From NCBI GenBank assembly GCA_036925085.1, contig JAUPFP010000032.1, positions 1,011,501-1,075,500 on the forward strand: 64,000 bases of DNA, given 5' to 3'. Position numbers and translations under genes: made by a program. The stretch is from Brachycybe producta (lineage: Eukaryota > Arthropoda > Diplopoda > Playtdesmida > Andrognathidae). Below, one piece after another: positions 54,601-63,300 of this stretch. Each line of letters opens with the position of its first letter. Within the stretch, counting starts at the first letter, position 1. The notes under the pieces were generated by a model. The model was not told the DNA's origin. It saw only the letters and a program-made list of their open reading frames with translations, and did not search any database.

Positions 54601-57600
54601 GGAAATTTCAAATATTTGGTTGGAAATTTCAAATGTTTTGTTGGAAATTTCAAATATTTTGTTGGAAATTTCAAATATTTTGTTGGAAATTTCAGTTATT
54701 TTGTTTTAAATTTCAAATATTTTGTTGGAAATTTCAAATATTTTGGTTTGAAATTTCAAATATTTTGTTTGAAATTTCGCTCACTTTTTTTGAAATTTCA
54801 GGTTTTTTGTTGGAAATTTTAAATTTTATATATTTTGTTGGAAATTTCAGTTATTTTGTTTTAAATTTCAAATATTTTGTTTGAAATTTCGCTCACTTTC
54901 TTTGAAATTTCAGGTTTTTTGTTGGAAATTTTAGATATTTTGTTGGAAATTTTATATATTTTGTTTAAAATTTCAAATATTTTGTTGGACATTTCAGTTA
55001 TTTTGTTTTGTTGGAAATTTCAAATAGTATGTTGAAATTTCAAATATTTTGTTGGAAATTTCAAATGTTTTGTTGGAAATTTCAGTTATTTTGTTGAAAA
55101 TTTCAAATATTTTGTTCGAAATTTCATTTATTTGATTAAAGTCTCATGTATTTAGTTTGAAATTTAAGTCGTTTTTAAATTTAACGTATTTTATTTGAAA
55201 TTTCACACATTTTCTTTGAAATTTGAGGTATTTTGTTTGAAATTTTATTTATTTTTTAAAATTTCAGATATTCTCTTTTAATTTTCAGATATTTTCTTTT
55301 AAATTTTAGCTATTTTGGTTAAAATTTCATCTGTATTAGTGGGAATTTTAGCTATTTCGGTTGAAAATTTAGCTGTTTTGTTTGAAATTTAGCTATTTTG
55401 TTTGAAATTTCAGAAATTTCGTTTGAAATTTCAGGTACTAAATAATTAATATATATTTTTTTTCTGTTCAGTGTCTGTGAATGACGAATCTCAAAGACAT
55501 CGGTATGATCAGCAGCTAAGAATGTACACACAAACCGGAGGTGGTCTTCTTAATTCCGGTATTAACAATAAGAATTCCACAGAAACGTTTTTACAAAATG
55601 TTTTAATAATTTTTGCAAAATTTTAAACATTTTTTTTTTACAAAAAAAAAGTTTTAAATTAACAAAAAAATTTTTTTAGAAAATATATTTACAAGTTTTA
55701 ACGATTTGTATAAGAAGTTTTAACGATTTCTACAGGGAGTTTTAAAGATTTTTACAAAGAGTGTTAACAACTTTTACAAGGAGTTTTAGCGAATTTTACA
55801 AGAAGTTTTAACGATTTGTACAAGAAATTTTATCGATTTGTACAAGAAATTTTAACGATTTGTACAAGAAATTTTAACGATTTGTACAAGGATTTTTAAC
55901 GATTTCTACAAAGAGTTTTAACAACTTTTACAAGGAGTTTTAACGAATTTTACAAGTAGTTTTTACGAATTCTACAAGAAGTTTTATCGATTTTTACATG
56001 AAGTTTTAACGATTTCTACAAGAAATTTTATCGATTTCTACAAGGATTTTTAACGATTTGTACAAAGAGTTTTAACAACTTTTACAAGGAGTTTTAACGA
56101 ATTTTACAAGTAGTTTTTACAAATTCTACAAGAAGTTTTATCGATTTTTACATGAAGTTTTATCGATTTTTACATGAAGTTTTATCGATTTTTACATGAA
56201 GTTTTATCGATTTTTACATGAAGTTTTAATGATTTCTACAAGAAGTTTTAATGATTTGTACAATAAGTTTTATCGATTTTTACATGCAGTTTTAACGATT
56301 TCTACAAGAAGTTTTAACGATTTCTACAAAGAGTTTTAACAACTTTTACAAGGAGTTTTAACGAATTTTACATGAAGTTTTAACGATTTCTACAGGGAGT
56401 TTTAAAGATTTTTACAAAGAGTGTTAACAACTTTTACAAGAAGTTTTATCGATTTTTACATGAAGTTTTATCGATTTTTACATGAAGTTTTAATGATTTC
56501 TACAAGAAGTTTTAACGATTTCTACAAGAAGTTTTAACGATTTGTACAAAGAGTTTTAACAACTTTTACAAGGAGTTTTAACGAATTTTACATGAAGTTT
56601 TAACGATTTTTGTACAAGAAGTTTTAACGATTTTTGTACAAGAAGTTTAAACGATTTGTACAAGAAATTGTAACGATTTGTACAAGAAATTGTAACGATT
56701 TTTACAAGAAGTTTTAACGATTCGTGCAAGACGTTCAAACGGTTTGTACAAAATGTTTTGACGATTTTTAAAGAAGTTTTAGCAATATGTACAAAGAGTT
56801 TTGATGATTTTTGCAAGAATTTTTAACGATTTTCTACAGGAAGTTTTAATGATATCTTCAAGAAGTTTTGGCGATTTTTACTAGAAGTTTTAACGATTTT
56901 TACAAGTAGTTTTAACGAATAGAATAAAAATTAATTTCTTTTAACACGAAAAAAGAATATTCTGGTCCCCGACATTTGTGTTAAACGATTTTTTCTGTAT
57001 TTTTTTTTTAAATTAATTAATTAACTAATTAATTATTTTAATTACTAGAAGTGAACAACCACAGTAGTAGTGGTGGCGGCAGTAACAAAGCAACTGGTTG
57101 GCCTTTCGTAAGCAGCGATTATCACAACGTCGGCCACGTCGTCCACCACCCGACGACGTTCGACATCCACACTGCAGCCAAGGAGGTGGACAGCACGGTG
57201 ACGTTGAGTCCGGCGCCGAGCACGGACAGTCAATCGGACAGCCCGAGACGTGACGATCTCTTACTGCCTTCCAGTAGCCGCTTATACGACAGCTTGGAGC
57301 CGAGTGGTAAGAGCTGTAAACGCGGCTTGAAAAATTGTTTTATCGGGAATTTTCGTTTCTAGAATCCGGTGGAAGCGATACGGCAAGTCCGCCTCCCGTT
57401 TTGCAGCTTACGAAATCAAATCAACATTCCTCCGTTACGAACGATAACATTCCGAAAGATAACCTACCGTCGGTTGTCGATCAACCGGTGACGAGTAAGC
57501 TAGAAAACGGAATTGTTCTCTTAATTTATGCAAATTTGGTCTAAAAATTTTAACTATTCGTAAAAGGTGGTCGACTTTTATGGGATTTTCTTCACCAGTT

Positions 57601-59920
57601 GTTAAACGATCCGATGCAGAGGTACGGTCGGTGTATCGCTTGGAAAGAGCGCGATACCGGGGTTTTCAAAATCGTCGATCCTCACGCTTTGGCTCAACTC
57701 TGGGGAATGCAAAAGAATCACCTGAATATGAATTTCGACAAGATGTCGCGGGCATTACGTTATTATTATCGGGTTAATATTTTAAAGAAAGTGCAGGGTG
57801 AACGGCATTGTTATCAGTGAGTATTCGGTTCGGGTTTTACGTTTTTGAAGTTTTAGTTCGTAAAAATGTAATATTCGATATTCGGTAGCAAAAAAAAAAA
57901 AAAAAAGCCTTTCGAAAACTTTTAAAAACTTTTTGAAGCTTCAAAACTTTTGAAATTTTTGAAACTCCTTTGAAACTTTTCAAAACTTTCCGACACTTTT
58001 TGGAACTTTTCCATCCTTTTCTAAACTTTTCCAGACTTTTCGAAACTTTTAAAAACTTTTGACACTTTCTGAAAATTTCCGAAACTTTTCGAAACTTTCC
58101 AAAAACTTTTCAAAACTTCTTTTTAAACTTTTCAAAACTTTCCAAAACTTGTCGAAACTTTCCAAAATTTGTCGAAATTTTCTGACACTTTTCGAAACTT
58201 TTAAAAAAAATTTTCAAAACTTTCTGAAACTTTGTGTAACTTTTAGAAACTTTTCGAAAATTTTGAAACTTTTCGAAATTTTTGAAACTATTGAAACTTC
58301 TAAACTTTCCAAAAGTTTGCTAAACTTTTCGAAAATTTCCGAAAGTCCCAAACTTTTAAAATTTCAGAAACTTTCCAATAATTTCAGAACTTCTTTCAAA
58401 ACTTTCCAAAACTTTTTGCAACTTTTCCATCCGTCCTTTTCGAAAATGTCCAAAAGTTTCCCAAACGTTTCGAAACTTTCCAAAACTTTTCAAAACTTTT
58501 CGAAGCTTTTTTAAACTTTTCAAAGCTTTTCGAACCTTTTCGAAACTTGAAATTTTTAAACTTTTCGAAACTTTCCAAAACTTTTCGAAATTTTCCAACA
58601 CTTTTCGAAACTTCTAAAAAAACATTTTCAAAACTTACTGAAACTTTGTGTAACTTTTCGAAAATTTTGAAACTTTTAGAAACTTTTGTAACTTTTGAAA
58701 CTTTTAGAAACTTTTCGAAATTTTTGAAACTATTGAAACTGTTCTAAACTTTCCAAAAGTGTGCTAAACTTTTCGAAAATTTCCGAAAGCCCCAAACTTT
58801 TAAAATTTCAGAAACTTTCCAAAAATTTCAAAACTTTCCGACACTTTTTGGAACTTTTCTATCTTTTTCTAAACTTTTCCAGGCTTTTCAAAACTTTTAA
58901 AAACTTGTGACACTTTCTGAAAGTTTCTGAAACTTTTCGAAAATGTCCAAAAGTTTCCCAAACTTTTCGAAACTTTCCAAAAACTTTTCAAAACTTCTTT
59001 TTAAACTTTTCAAAGTTTTCAAACCTTTTCGAAACTTGAAATATTTAAACTTTTGAAACTTTTAAAAACTTTTGACACTTTCTGAAAGTTTCTGATGACT
59101 TTCTGACATTCCAAAACTTTTCAAAACTTCTTTCAAAACTGTTCGAAGATTTTTTAAACTTTTCAAAGCTTTTCGAAACTTAAAATTTTTAAACTTTTCG
59201 AAACTTGAAATTTTTAAACTTTTCAAAACTTTCCAAAACTTTTTGAAATTTTCCGACACTATTCGAAACTTTCCAAAACTTTTCGAAATTTTCCGACACT
59301 ATTCGAAACTTTCCAAACCTTTTCGAAACTTTCCAAAACTTTTCATAACTTCTTTCGAAACTTTTCGAAACTTTCCAAAACTTTTCGAAATTTTCCGACA
59401 CTTTTCAAAACTTTCCAAAACTTTTTGAAATTTTCCGACACTTTTCGAAACTTTCCAAAACTGTTCGAAATTTTCCGACACTTTTCGAAACTTTCCAAAA
59501 CTTTTCATAACTTCTTTCGAAACTTTTCAAAAGTTTGCTAAACTTTTCGAAAATTTCCGAAAGTCCAGAACTTTTAAAATTTCAGAACTTCTTTCGAAAC
59601 TTTTCAAATTTTTAAAACTTAAAAACTTTTTTTTTGAAAAGTTTTCAACTTTTTTGAAAACATTTTTGAAACAGCTGATATTTTTTTTACTTCTATAATT
59701 TCTGCCTTTAATTATTTTTTAACTAGAACCGGATTAATCGTTTATTAAAATGTGTTTATTTTGACTGAATTTAAAAGTTTATCTATTTTATTTTAGATTT
59801 CTTCGACAGCCGACCGAATTAAAAGCTTGTAAGCAAAGGGCCCTTTTGAACAAATACACGAGTGGACTTCAAAATAAACAAGTTGAAGAACGCGTCAAAG
59901 TTAAATACGAAGAAGATTAA
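43123..59920 (+). CDS. aop: Yan/ETV6-type ETS transcriptional repressor, complete, 8 coding exons
   Basis: Exons 43123-43318, 50240-50347, 53928-54026, 55472-55558, 57049-57306, 57363-57494, 57567-57816 and 59797-59920 sum to 1254 nt (417 aa plus TAA), with all phases matching. Nuclear repressor; in flies Yan (aop) opposes Pointed downstream of RTK/Ras/ERK, and ETV6 is its vertebrate counterpart. Order: Ser/Pro-rich N-terminus (1-65), Pointed/SAM domain (about 66-133), Ser/Pro-rich linker (about 134-291), ETS domain (about 293-380), basic-acidic tail. The Pointed domain has FWGRDDVHKWLLWCQEEFDL and SMNGKALCLLMKSDF, and the ETS domain RLLWDFLHQLLND, WKERDTGVFKIVDPHAL and KMSRALRYYYRVNILKK. Linker SP/TP sites (SPTP, LSPAPS, DSPRR, ASPPP) could be ERK targets. 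Length is like ETV6 (452 aa), shorter than fly Yan (732 aa). Upstream UTR exons not identified. Confidence 0.93.
43367..43381 (+). promoter_or_regulatory. CTCF-type consensus match in ETS intron 1
   Basis: CCACCAGGTGGCACC fits the bilaterian CTCF core CCRSYAGRKGGCRSY at every position. It starts about 50 bp into the first intron. Binding is inference only; the string also contains an E-box (CAGGTG). Confidence 0.4.
43518..43532 (+). promoter_or_regulatory. CTCF-type consensus match in ETS intron 1
   Basis: CCACCAGGTGGCAGC fits CCRSYAGRKGGCRSY completely. Just upstream, near 43495, CACCATCTGGTGG is a one-mismatch site on the other strand. Confidence 0.4.
43660..44285. repeat. About 37-bp tandem array in ETS intron 1
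   Basis: The unit GGATTAATCGGAAGCCTTAG then AATCGATTCAATTTATA repeats about 15 times with substitutions and occasional short units. Confidence 0.85.
44461..45185. mobile_element. ACAGGC foldback element, arm type E, in a tandem duplication
   Basis: Two copies (about 44461-44680 and 44848-45040) have the arm ATTAGAAAATGGGATGAACA and the usual core GTTGGCTCCGCCC / GGCAACTTCTAATTGG. The downstream flank (TAGGCCTACATGACAATCCT and TTGGTGGCTCGAGATTCTCC) is also duplicated, so the unit of about 360 bp was duplicated as a block. CTTTAAC flanks the first copy on both sides. Confidence 0.8.
45186..46250. other. ETS intron 1, no organised element seen
   Basis: It contains poly(T) runs, a TAA microsatellite near 45938 and single CGCCATCTTG and CGCCATTTTG motifs. 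A CCACTAGGTGGCG string at 46190-46202 resembles the CTCF core. No coding support. Confidence 0.35.
46255..48115. mobile_element. Large cluster of inverted foldback units in ETS intron 1
   Basis: At least eight copies of AGTTTGATAGAAACTAGAAA and its inverse occur, with ATTTCAAAATAAACATTTTA / TAAAATGTTTATTTTGAAAT arms and CAGTTTGAAAATGGCCTAC. The left half (46255-46870) and right half (47510-48110) are also inverted relative to each other, so the cluster is a nested palindrome. This is a distinct subfamily of the abundant short foldback. Confidence 0.8.
48280..48616. repeat. CT, GA and AAT microsatellites in ETS intron 1
   Basis: CT run at about 48281-48300, GA run at about 48424-48452, and an uninterrupted AAT/ATA run of about 65 bp at 48551-48615. 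A frame across them (48247-48651) ends in poly-Asn and is not considered real. Confidence 0.85.
48725..49915. repeat. About 140-190-bp tandem repeat in ETS intron 1
   Basis: Five to six copies are marked by CGAACAAAATGGCCGTCATT, CATAAGTCGAGGATTAGTTG and TTGATCTTAGACTTAAAGTT. Copies start near 48830, 48970, 49145, 49325, 49505 and 49675 and become more diverged downstream. Confidence 0.8.
50030..50112. repeat. Perfect-stem palindrome before ETS exon 2
   Basis: AATTTCTGAGATATTGCATT then TTAAACGATTTT is mirrored by AAAATCGTTTAA and AATGCAATATCTCAGAATTT around a loop of about 15 nt (CATCTTTGGCACAGAT). Confidence 0.65.
50240..54026 (+). CDS. aop: ETS gene exons 2-3: Pointed (SAM/PNT) domain
   Basis: Exons 50240-50347 and 53928-54026 join in phase 1 at MNG/KAL. 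They give a Pointed domain with the polymerisation-competent ETV6/Yan look: DPRFWGRDDVHKWLLW, then EEFDLPPIDVNQFSMNG, KALCLLMKSDFNDRAPRAG and DVLYNAMHLLSLQ. In this family the domain forms head-to-tail polymers through mid-loop and end-helix surfaces. The intervening 3.6-kb intron holds three foldback elements. Confidence 0.94.
50476..51250. mobile_element. Long palindromic foldback element, copy 3 (ETS intron 2)
   Basis: This is the cleanest copy: GGTTACATCGCAAAATTACT at the left and AGTAATTTTGCGATGTAACC at the right are exact inverse ends. AAGAGCGCTAGCATCG follows 30 bp inside each. The flanks TTAAGA and TTTTAA leave open whether the terminus extends to TTAA. Confidence 0.9.
52195..52782. 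mobile_element. TTAAGGTGGC-ended foldback element, copy 3 (ETS intron 2)
   Basis: Left TTAAAGGTGGCTTTATAGAT and right ATCTATAAAGCCACCTTAA are inverse ends. Internal pairs include GGCGCCACTGCAGTGGC / GCAGTGGCGCC and AACGTCAAGTGAACGTTTTT. Non-coding. Confidence 0.85.
53197..53790. mobile_element. Foldback element (GCTCGGATTTTTATGCAAA arms), double copy (ETS intron 2)
   Basis: Two tandem units of about 295 bp are each bounded by ATCAAGCAAACGTTTCTCAA at the left and TTGAGAAACAGTTT-type sequence at the right, with TGGTTAGAGGCTAG / CTAGCCTCTAAC inside. The element is the same family as at 3862-4169. Confidence 0.8.
54170..55430. repeat. 21-bp tandem array in ETS intron 3
   Basis: The unit GTTGGAAATTTCAAATATTT plus T (21 bp) repeats some 50 times, decaying toward the 3' end into GTTTGAAATTTCA variants. 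Exon 4 begins about 40 bp later. Confidence 0.9.
55590..56925. repeat. 22-bp tandem array in ETS intron 4
   Basis: The unit GTTTTAACGATTTCTACAAG plus AA (22 bp) repeats about 55 times, with a higher-order pattern of near-identical blocks (for example around 55870-56060). Confidence 0.88.
57567..59920 (+). CDS. aop: ETS gene exons 7-8: DNA-binding ETS domain and C-terminus
   Basis: Exon 7 (57567-57816) encodes nearly the whole winged-helix ETS domain, including the recognition helix with KMSRALRYYYR. Exon 8 (59797-59920) completes it with FLRQPTELK and adds the tail. The donor is CA/GTGAGT, phase 2. The final residues VKVKYEED contain VKYE, a match to the sumoylation consensus. The wing sequence VQGERHCYQFLR is the Yan/ETV6 type. 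Confidence 0.95.
57930..59640. repeat. About 20-bp tandem array in ETS intron 7
   Basis: The unit CTTTTCGAAACTTTCCAAAA (20 bp), with frequent variants and larger duplicated blocks, fills the intron between the two ETS-domain exons. Confidence 0.88.
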
Positions 59921-60225
59921 TTAATGGAGTTTAAGTTTGTTTTTTATAGTATTTTTTATAAAAAATCGTTATATCACGAGCGAGTGCGAAACACCGTCGG
60001 TCGTTGGAATTTCTCGAAAACCTTTTATTTTCCGATCAAAAAAAAAAAAGGGAGAAAAATTCAAAGTGTCAAAAAGTTGAATTTTTTTAAAAATAATTTA
60101 TGAATTATTAACGATATTTTATTTTTTTATATTTTCATTGTACATTCATTAATAATTTTTTATTTTATTTCCGAAGATCGTGAAGTTTCACAAATCCTAA
60201 TTAACTATTGAAATTTAGTTACGAA

Positions 60226-60231
60226 AATAAA
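60226..60231 (+). terminator. aop: Probable poly(A) signal of the ETS gene
   Basis: AATAAA lies 306 bp downstream of the TAA stop, in unique AT-rich sequence. It is the first canonical signal after the coding region. Confidence 0.5.
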
Positions 60232-61123
60232 TATATATTGTCATTAATATTAGCTAATCATCATTACCATCAACAACTAAATTAACGTTTTTGATAATTG
60301 ATATTATATCAAGTTGCCATTATATTTCTTATTGTTTTCCCCTACGAAATAGTTTAATTTAAAAGATTTTGTCATAATAATAATTACGGTGCATTCTTTT
60401 ATTTTCATTTATTCGTTTTATTTTGTATTTATCAAAAAAACTTTTTTTTGCAAAATCGACAAAATTCGGTCATAAATTAGCAAATTGACTAGCGATTTCA
60501 GGCAGTGTGTAGAATGCCTATGCGAGACAGCGCCAATCTAGCATTATGCATTAATGACATTCAACAGATTGACTTAAGGTGTTTTTCGCATTGCCTTGAA
60601 ACTCTAGGTTAAGCAATTTGGGAATTTAACTTAGGATTTGTTTGCTTTGCAAATTGACTAGTGTCTTTGCAGAATGCCTGTTTTTTTTTTTTTCACTTTG
60701 ACAGTGACATGTATAGTGAAGCTAGCGTGTGAATGGCATTGGCCGCCAGGTGGCAGCACATGTGAGGTTATCGTTTTGTACTCATTAAGTATTTTTTAGA
60801 TTGGTTTAAGGGTTGTGAAATGTTTTAAATGTACATTTTTTCATTATATTCCGTTTTTCACGGGTTTATGCACCTATTTCAGTGATAAACTCGTCAATTG
60901 TTTATATTTTAATACATTTAATGTAACAAATACAAGATTTTTGATTTTGAAAGATTTCTTTTATTGATAAATTATGATTTTGAAGCACAGTTTTACATCA
61001 TGGTTTCTCGAAGAGAATATTACATAGGTTGTCCGAATATGGCGCCCAATCAATTCAATTTTATGGTGTGTCAATTAATATTTACTTTTACTCTGCTTCA
61101 ATAATATGACGTAATGTGAATTG
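60232..61123. other. Downstream spacer with one CTCF-type motif
   Basis: No gene seen. CCGCCAGGTGGCAGC at 60743-60757 matches the CTCF core CCRSYAGRKGGCRSY at all positions, in the same orientation as the sites at 43367 and 43518. Confidence 0.4.
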
Positions 61124-61129
61124 CGTATG

Positions 61130-61831
61130 TACGAAGCCCCGTAAAGGACATACACAATTAAATAAAGTTTAAAAAAAAGATATGGCACCACTTATGGCGC
61201 CAAAAAAAGATATGGCCACAGTTAAGGCCCACTTATGGCGCCAAAATAAGATATGGCCGCACTTAAGGAAAAAGTTGTCAACAAAAATGTAAGCTTGTGA
61301 TTTCTCACACTAGATGGTGTATAAGGTGATAAACATTGGCTGTTTGACTAAATTGACTACTGTGTCACAGTATTTGTGACAGGTTTTGGATTCAGCACAA
61401 AAACTTCGTTTGCCAATTAGAAATTGCAGTCCTTCATAAACGGGGGTTTTTGTGCTGAACCCAACCGCCTGTGTGTTTATGTGCCTACAATATATTTACA
61501 AATGAAGGCACACAAATGACAGATGATATATTGAAAGAGATAGGAAACGATATTTCCCCCATATTTTTATGAGCGTATTTGGTAAAAAAACAAGACATAC
61601 ATCACTGCAGCATCAGTATCATTGAAGTATGTATTGAAAACAGATTTCATCATTGATAATCAAACAAACTCTAGACAAAATGCATTCGCAAGCTCCATCT
61701 TTTTTCTTAAATGTGGCCTTAAGTGCGGCCATATCTTTTTATGGCGCCATAAGTGGTGCCTTAACTGTGGCCATATCTTTTTTTCGTTTAACTTTATTTA
61801 ATTTTGTGCATGTCCTTTACAGGGCTTCGTA
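61130..61831. mobile_element. TACGAAGCC-ended foldback element, copy 1
   Basis: The ends are TACGAAGCCCCGTAAAGGAC and GTCCTTTACAGGGCTTCGTA, flanked by a direct CGTATG repeat (61124-61129 and 61832-61837). Both arms contain AAAAAGATATGGCCAC and CACTTATGGCGCC strings. A truncated ACAGGC element (61379-61472) sits inside. Confidence 0.85.
61379..61472. mobile_element. ACAGGC foldback element, arm type F, nested
   Basis: ACAGGTTTTGGATTCAGCAC and GTGCTGAACCCAACCGCCTGT-type ends flank a shortened core (CAATTAGAAATTGCAGTCCT then TCATAAA) homologous to the core of the other ACAGGC copies. It is nested inside the TACGAAGCC element. Confidence 0.7.
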
Positions 61832-61929
61832 CGTATGAGTTCCTATAAATATTAATGAAACTGTGTATGATATGTTGACATATTATTGAATCCACATTAG
61901 GGAGCACAATAATGGCGATTTTCATACTA

Positions 61930-62050
61930 GCATTAGCAGATTGGAGTTTTTCATAGCGCATGCGCATTGCCATCTCGGTCGGTTTGTATAGGCAAGTGAT
62001 GGCAGAGTTGCGTTAGCAGCGCCATCTATTGATGACCAATGGAAACTGCC
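61930..62050. mobile_element. Partial copy of the GCGCATGCGC palindromic element
   Basis: It contains CATAGCGCATGCGCATTGCC and GCGTTAGCAGCGCCATCTAT, as at 30357-30532, but the right arm is missing. Confidence 0.65.
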
Positions 62051-62119
62051 CACGTCTTATAAGGGGCACAGTCAACGATCTATAATTTATATCTATATTT
62101 ATAGGGCACCGTAGTTTTC

Positions 62120-63081
62120 TACGAAGCCCTGCCCTGGACATGCACAAAATTAAATAAAGTTAAACAAAAAAAAGATATGGCCACAGTTAAAGCACCACTT
62201 ATGGCGCCAAAAAAAGATATGGCCGCACTTAAGGCCACATTTAAGAAAAAAAATGGAGCTTGCGAATGCATTTTTTATGAAGCCCCGTAAAGGACATACA
62301 CAATTAAATAAAGTTTAAAAAAAAGATATAGCAACAGTTAAGGCACCACTTATGGCGCCAAAAAAAGATACGGCCACAGTTAAGGCCCCACTTATGGCGC
62401 CAAAAAAAGATACAGCCGCACTTACGGCCACACTTAAGGCCCCACTTATGGCGCCAAAAAAAGATACGGCCACAGTTAAGGCCCCACTTATGGCGCCAAA
62501 AAAAGATACAGCCGCACTTACGGCCACACTTAAGGAAAAAGTTGTCAACAAAAATGTAAGCTTGTGATTTCTCACACTAGATGGTGTATAAGGTGATAAC
62601 ATTGGCTATTTGACTAAATTGACTACTAGTAGTCAGTAGGCTTTGGATTCAGCACAAAAACTACGTTTGCCTATTAGAAATTGCAGTCCTTCATAAACGG
62701 GGGTTTTTGTGCTGAACCCAACCGCCTGTGTGTTTATGTGCCTACAATATATTTACAAATGAAGGCACACAAATTACAGATGATATATTGAAAGAGATAG
62801 GAAACGATATTTTCACCATATTTTTATGAGCGTATTTGGTAAAAAAAAAAACAAGACATACATCAGTATCATTGAAGTATGTATTGAAAACAGATTTCAT
62901 AATTGATTATCAAACGAACTCTAGAAAAAATGCATTCACAAGTTCCATCTTTTTTCTTATATGTGGCCGTAAGTTCGGCCATATTTTTTTTTGGCGCCAT
63001 GAGTGGTGCCTTAACTGTGGCCATATCTTTTCTTTGTTTAACTTTATTTAATTTTGTGCATGTCCTTTACAGGGCTTCGTA
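62120..63081. mobile_element. TACGAAGCC-ended foldback element, copy 2, with internal tandem array
   Basis: It runs from TACGAAGCCCTGCCCTGGAC to TTTACAGGGCTTCGTA. It holds an internal second terminus (62277, TGAAGCCCCGTAAAGGAC) and a tandem array of CCACTTATGGCGCCAAAAAA / AGATACGGCCACAGTTAAGG units at 62340-62540. The nested arm type F element recurs at 62635-62729. The structure looks like one copy inserted into, or recombined with, another. Confidence 0.8.
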
Positions 63082-63189
63082 AAAAACTGCCATAGGAATG
63101 AAATGATAGCATTTTCGATGTGTATCGATTTCAATTTATATCGATAATTACCCCATTCAATATATCGATATATTTTTTCGATATGTTCA

Positions 63190-63300
63190 ATTCCAGTCGC
63201 CGGTAGTCGCCGCCGCCGCTGCTCGTATTTACCCTCGCCCGCCGCCGCCGATGAATATGCTACGGCGCACAGGTCTAAGCGGAATGTGCTGCAGGATCGG
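63190..63300. promoter_or_regulatory. GC-rich GCCGCCGCC segment, possible promoter or UTR of a gene beyond the window
   Basis: A short CpG-rich stretch (TCGCCGCCGCCGCTGCTCG, CGCCCGCCGCCGCCGATG) stands out from the AT-rich surroundings, followed by unique, repeat-poor sequence to the window end. No coding exon could be placed. Confidence 0.3.

Noticed and set aside
57580..57777. 65-codon plus-strand frame overlapping ETS exon 7
   Set aside because: It is an out-of-frame shadow of the ETS domain, which is encoded in the neighbouring frame.
43123..59920. SPDEF/Ets98B or GABPA identity for the ETS gene
   Set aside because: The Pointed domain has the ETV6/Yan strings (SMNGKALCLLMKSDF) and the ETS domain has GVFKIVDP and VQGERHCYQFLR. 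SPDEF and GABPA differ at these places.
62315..62602. Minus-strand 95-codon frame rich in VSFFGAISGALTVA repeats
   Set aside because: It is the translation of the internal tandem array of a foldback element, not a membrane protein gene.
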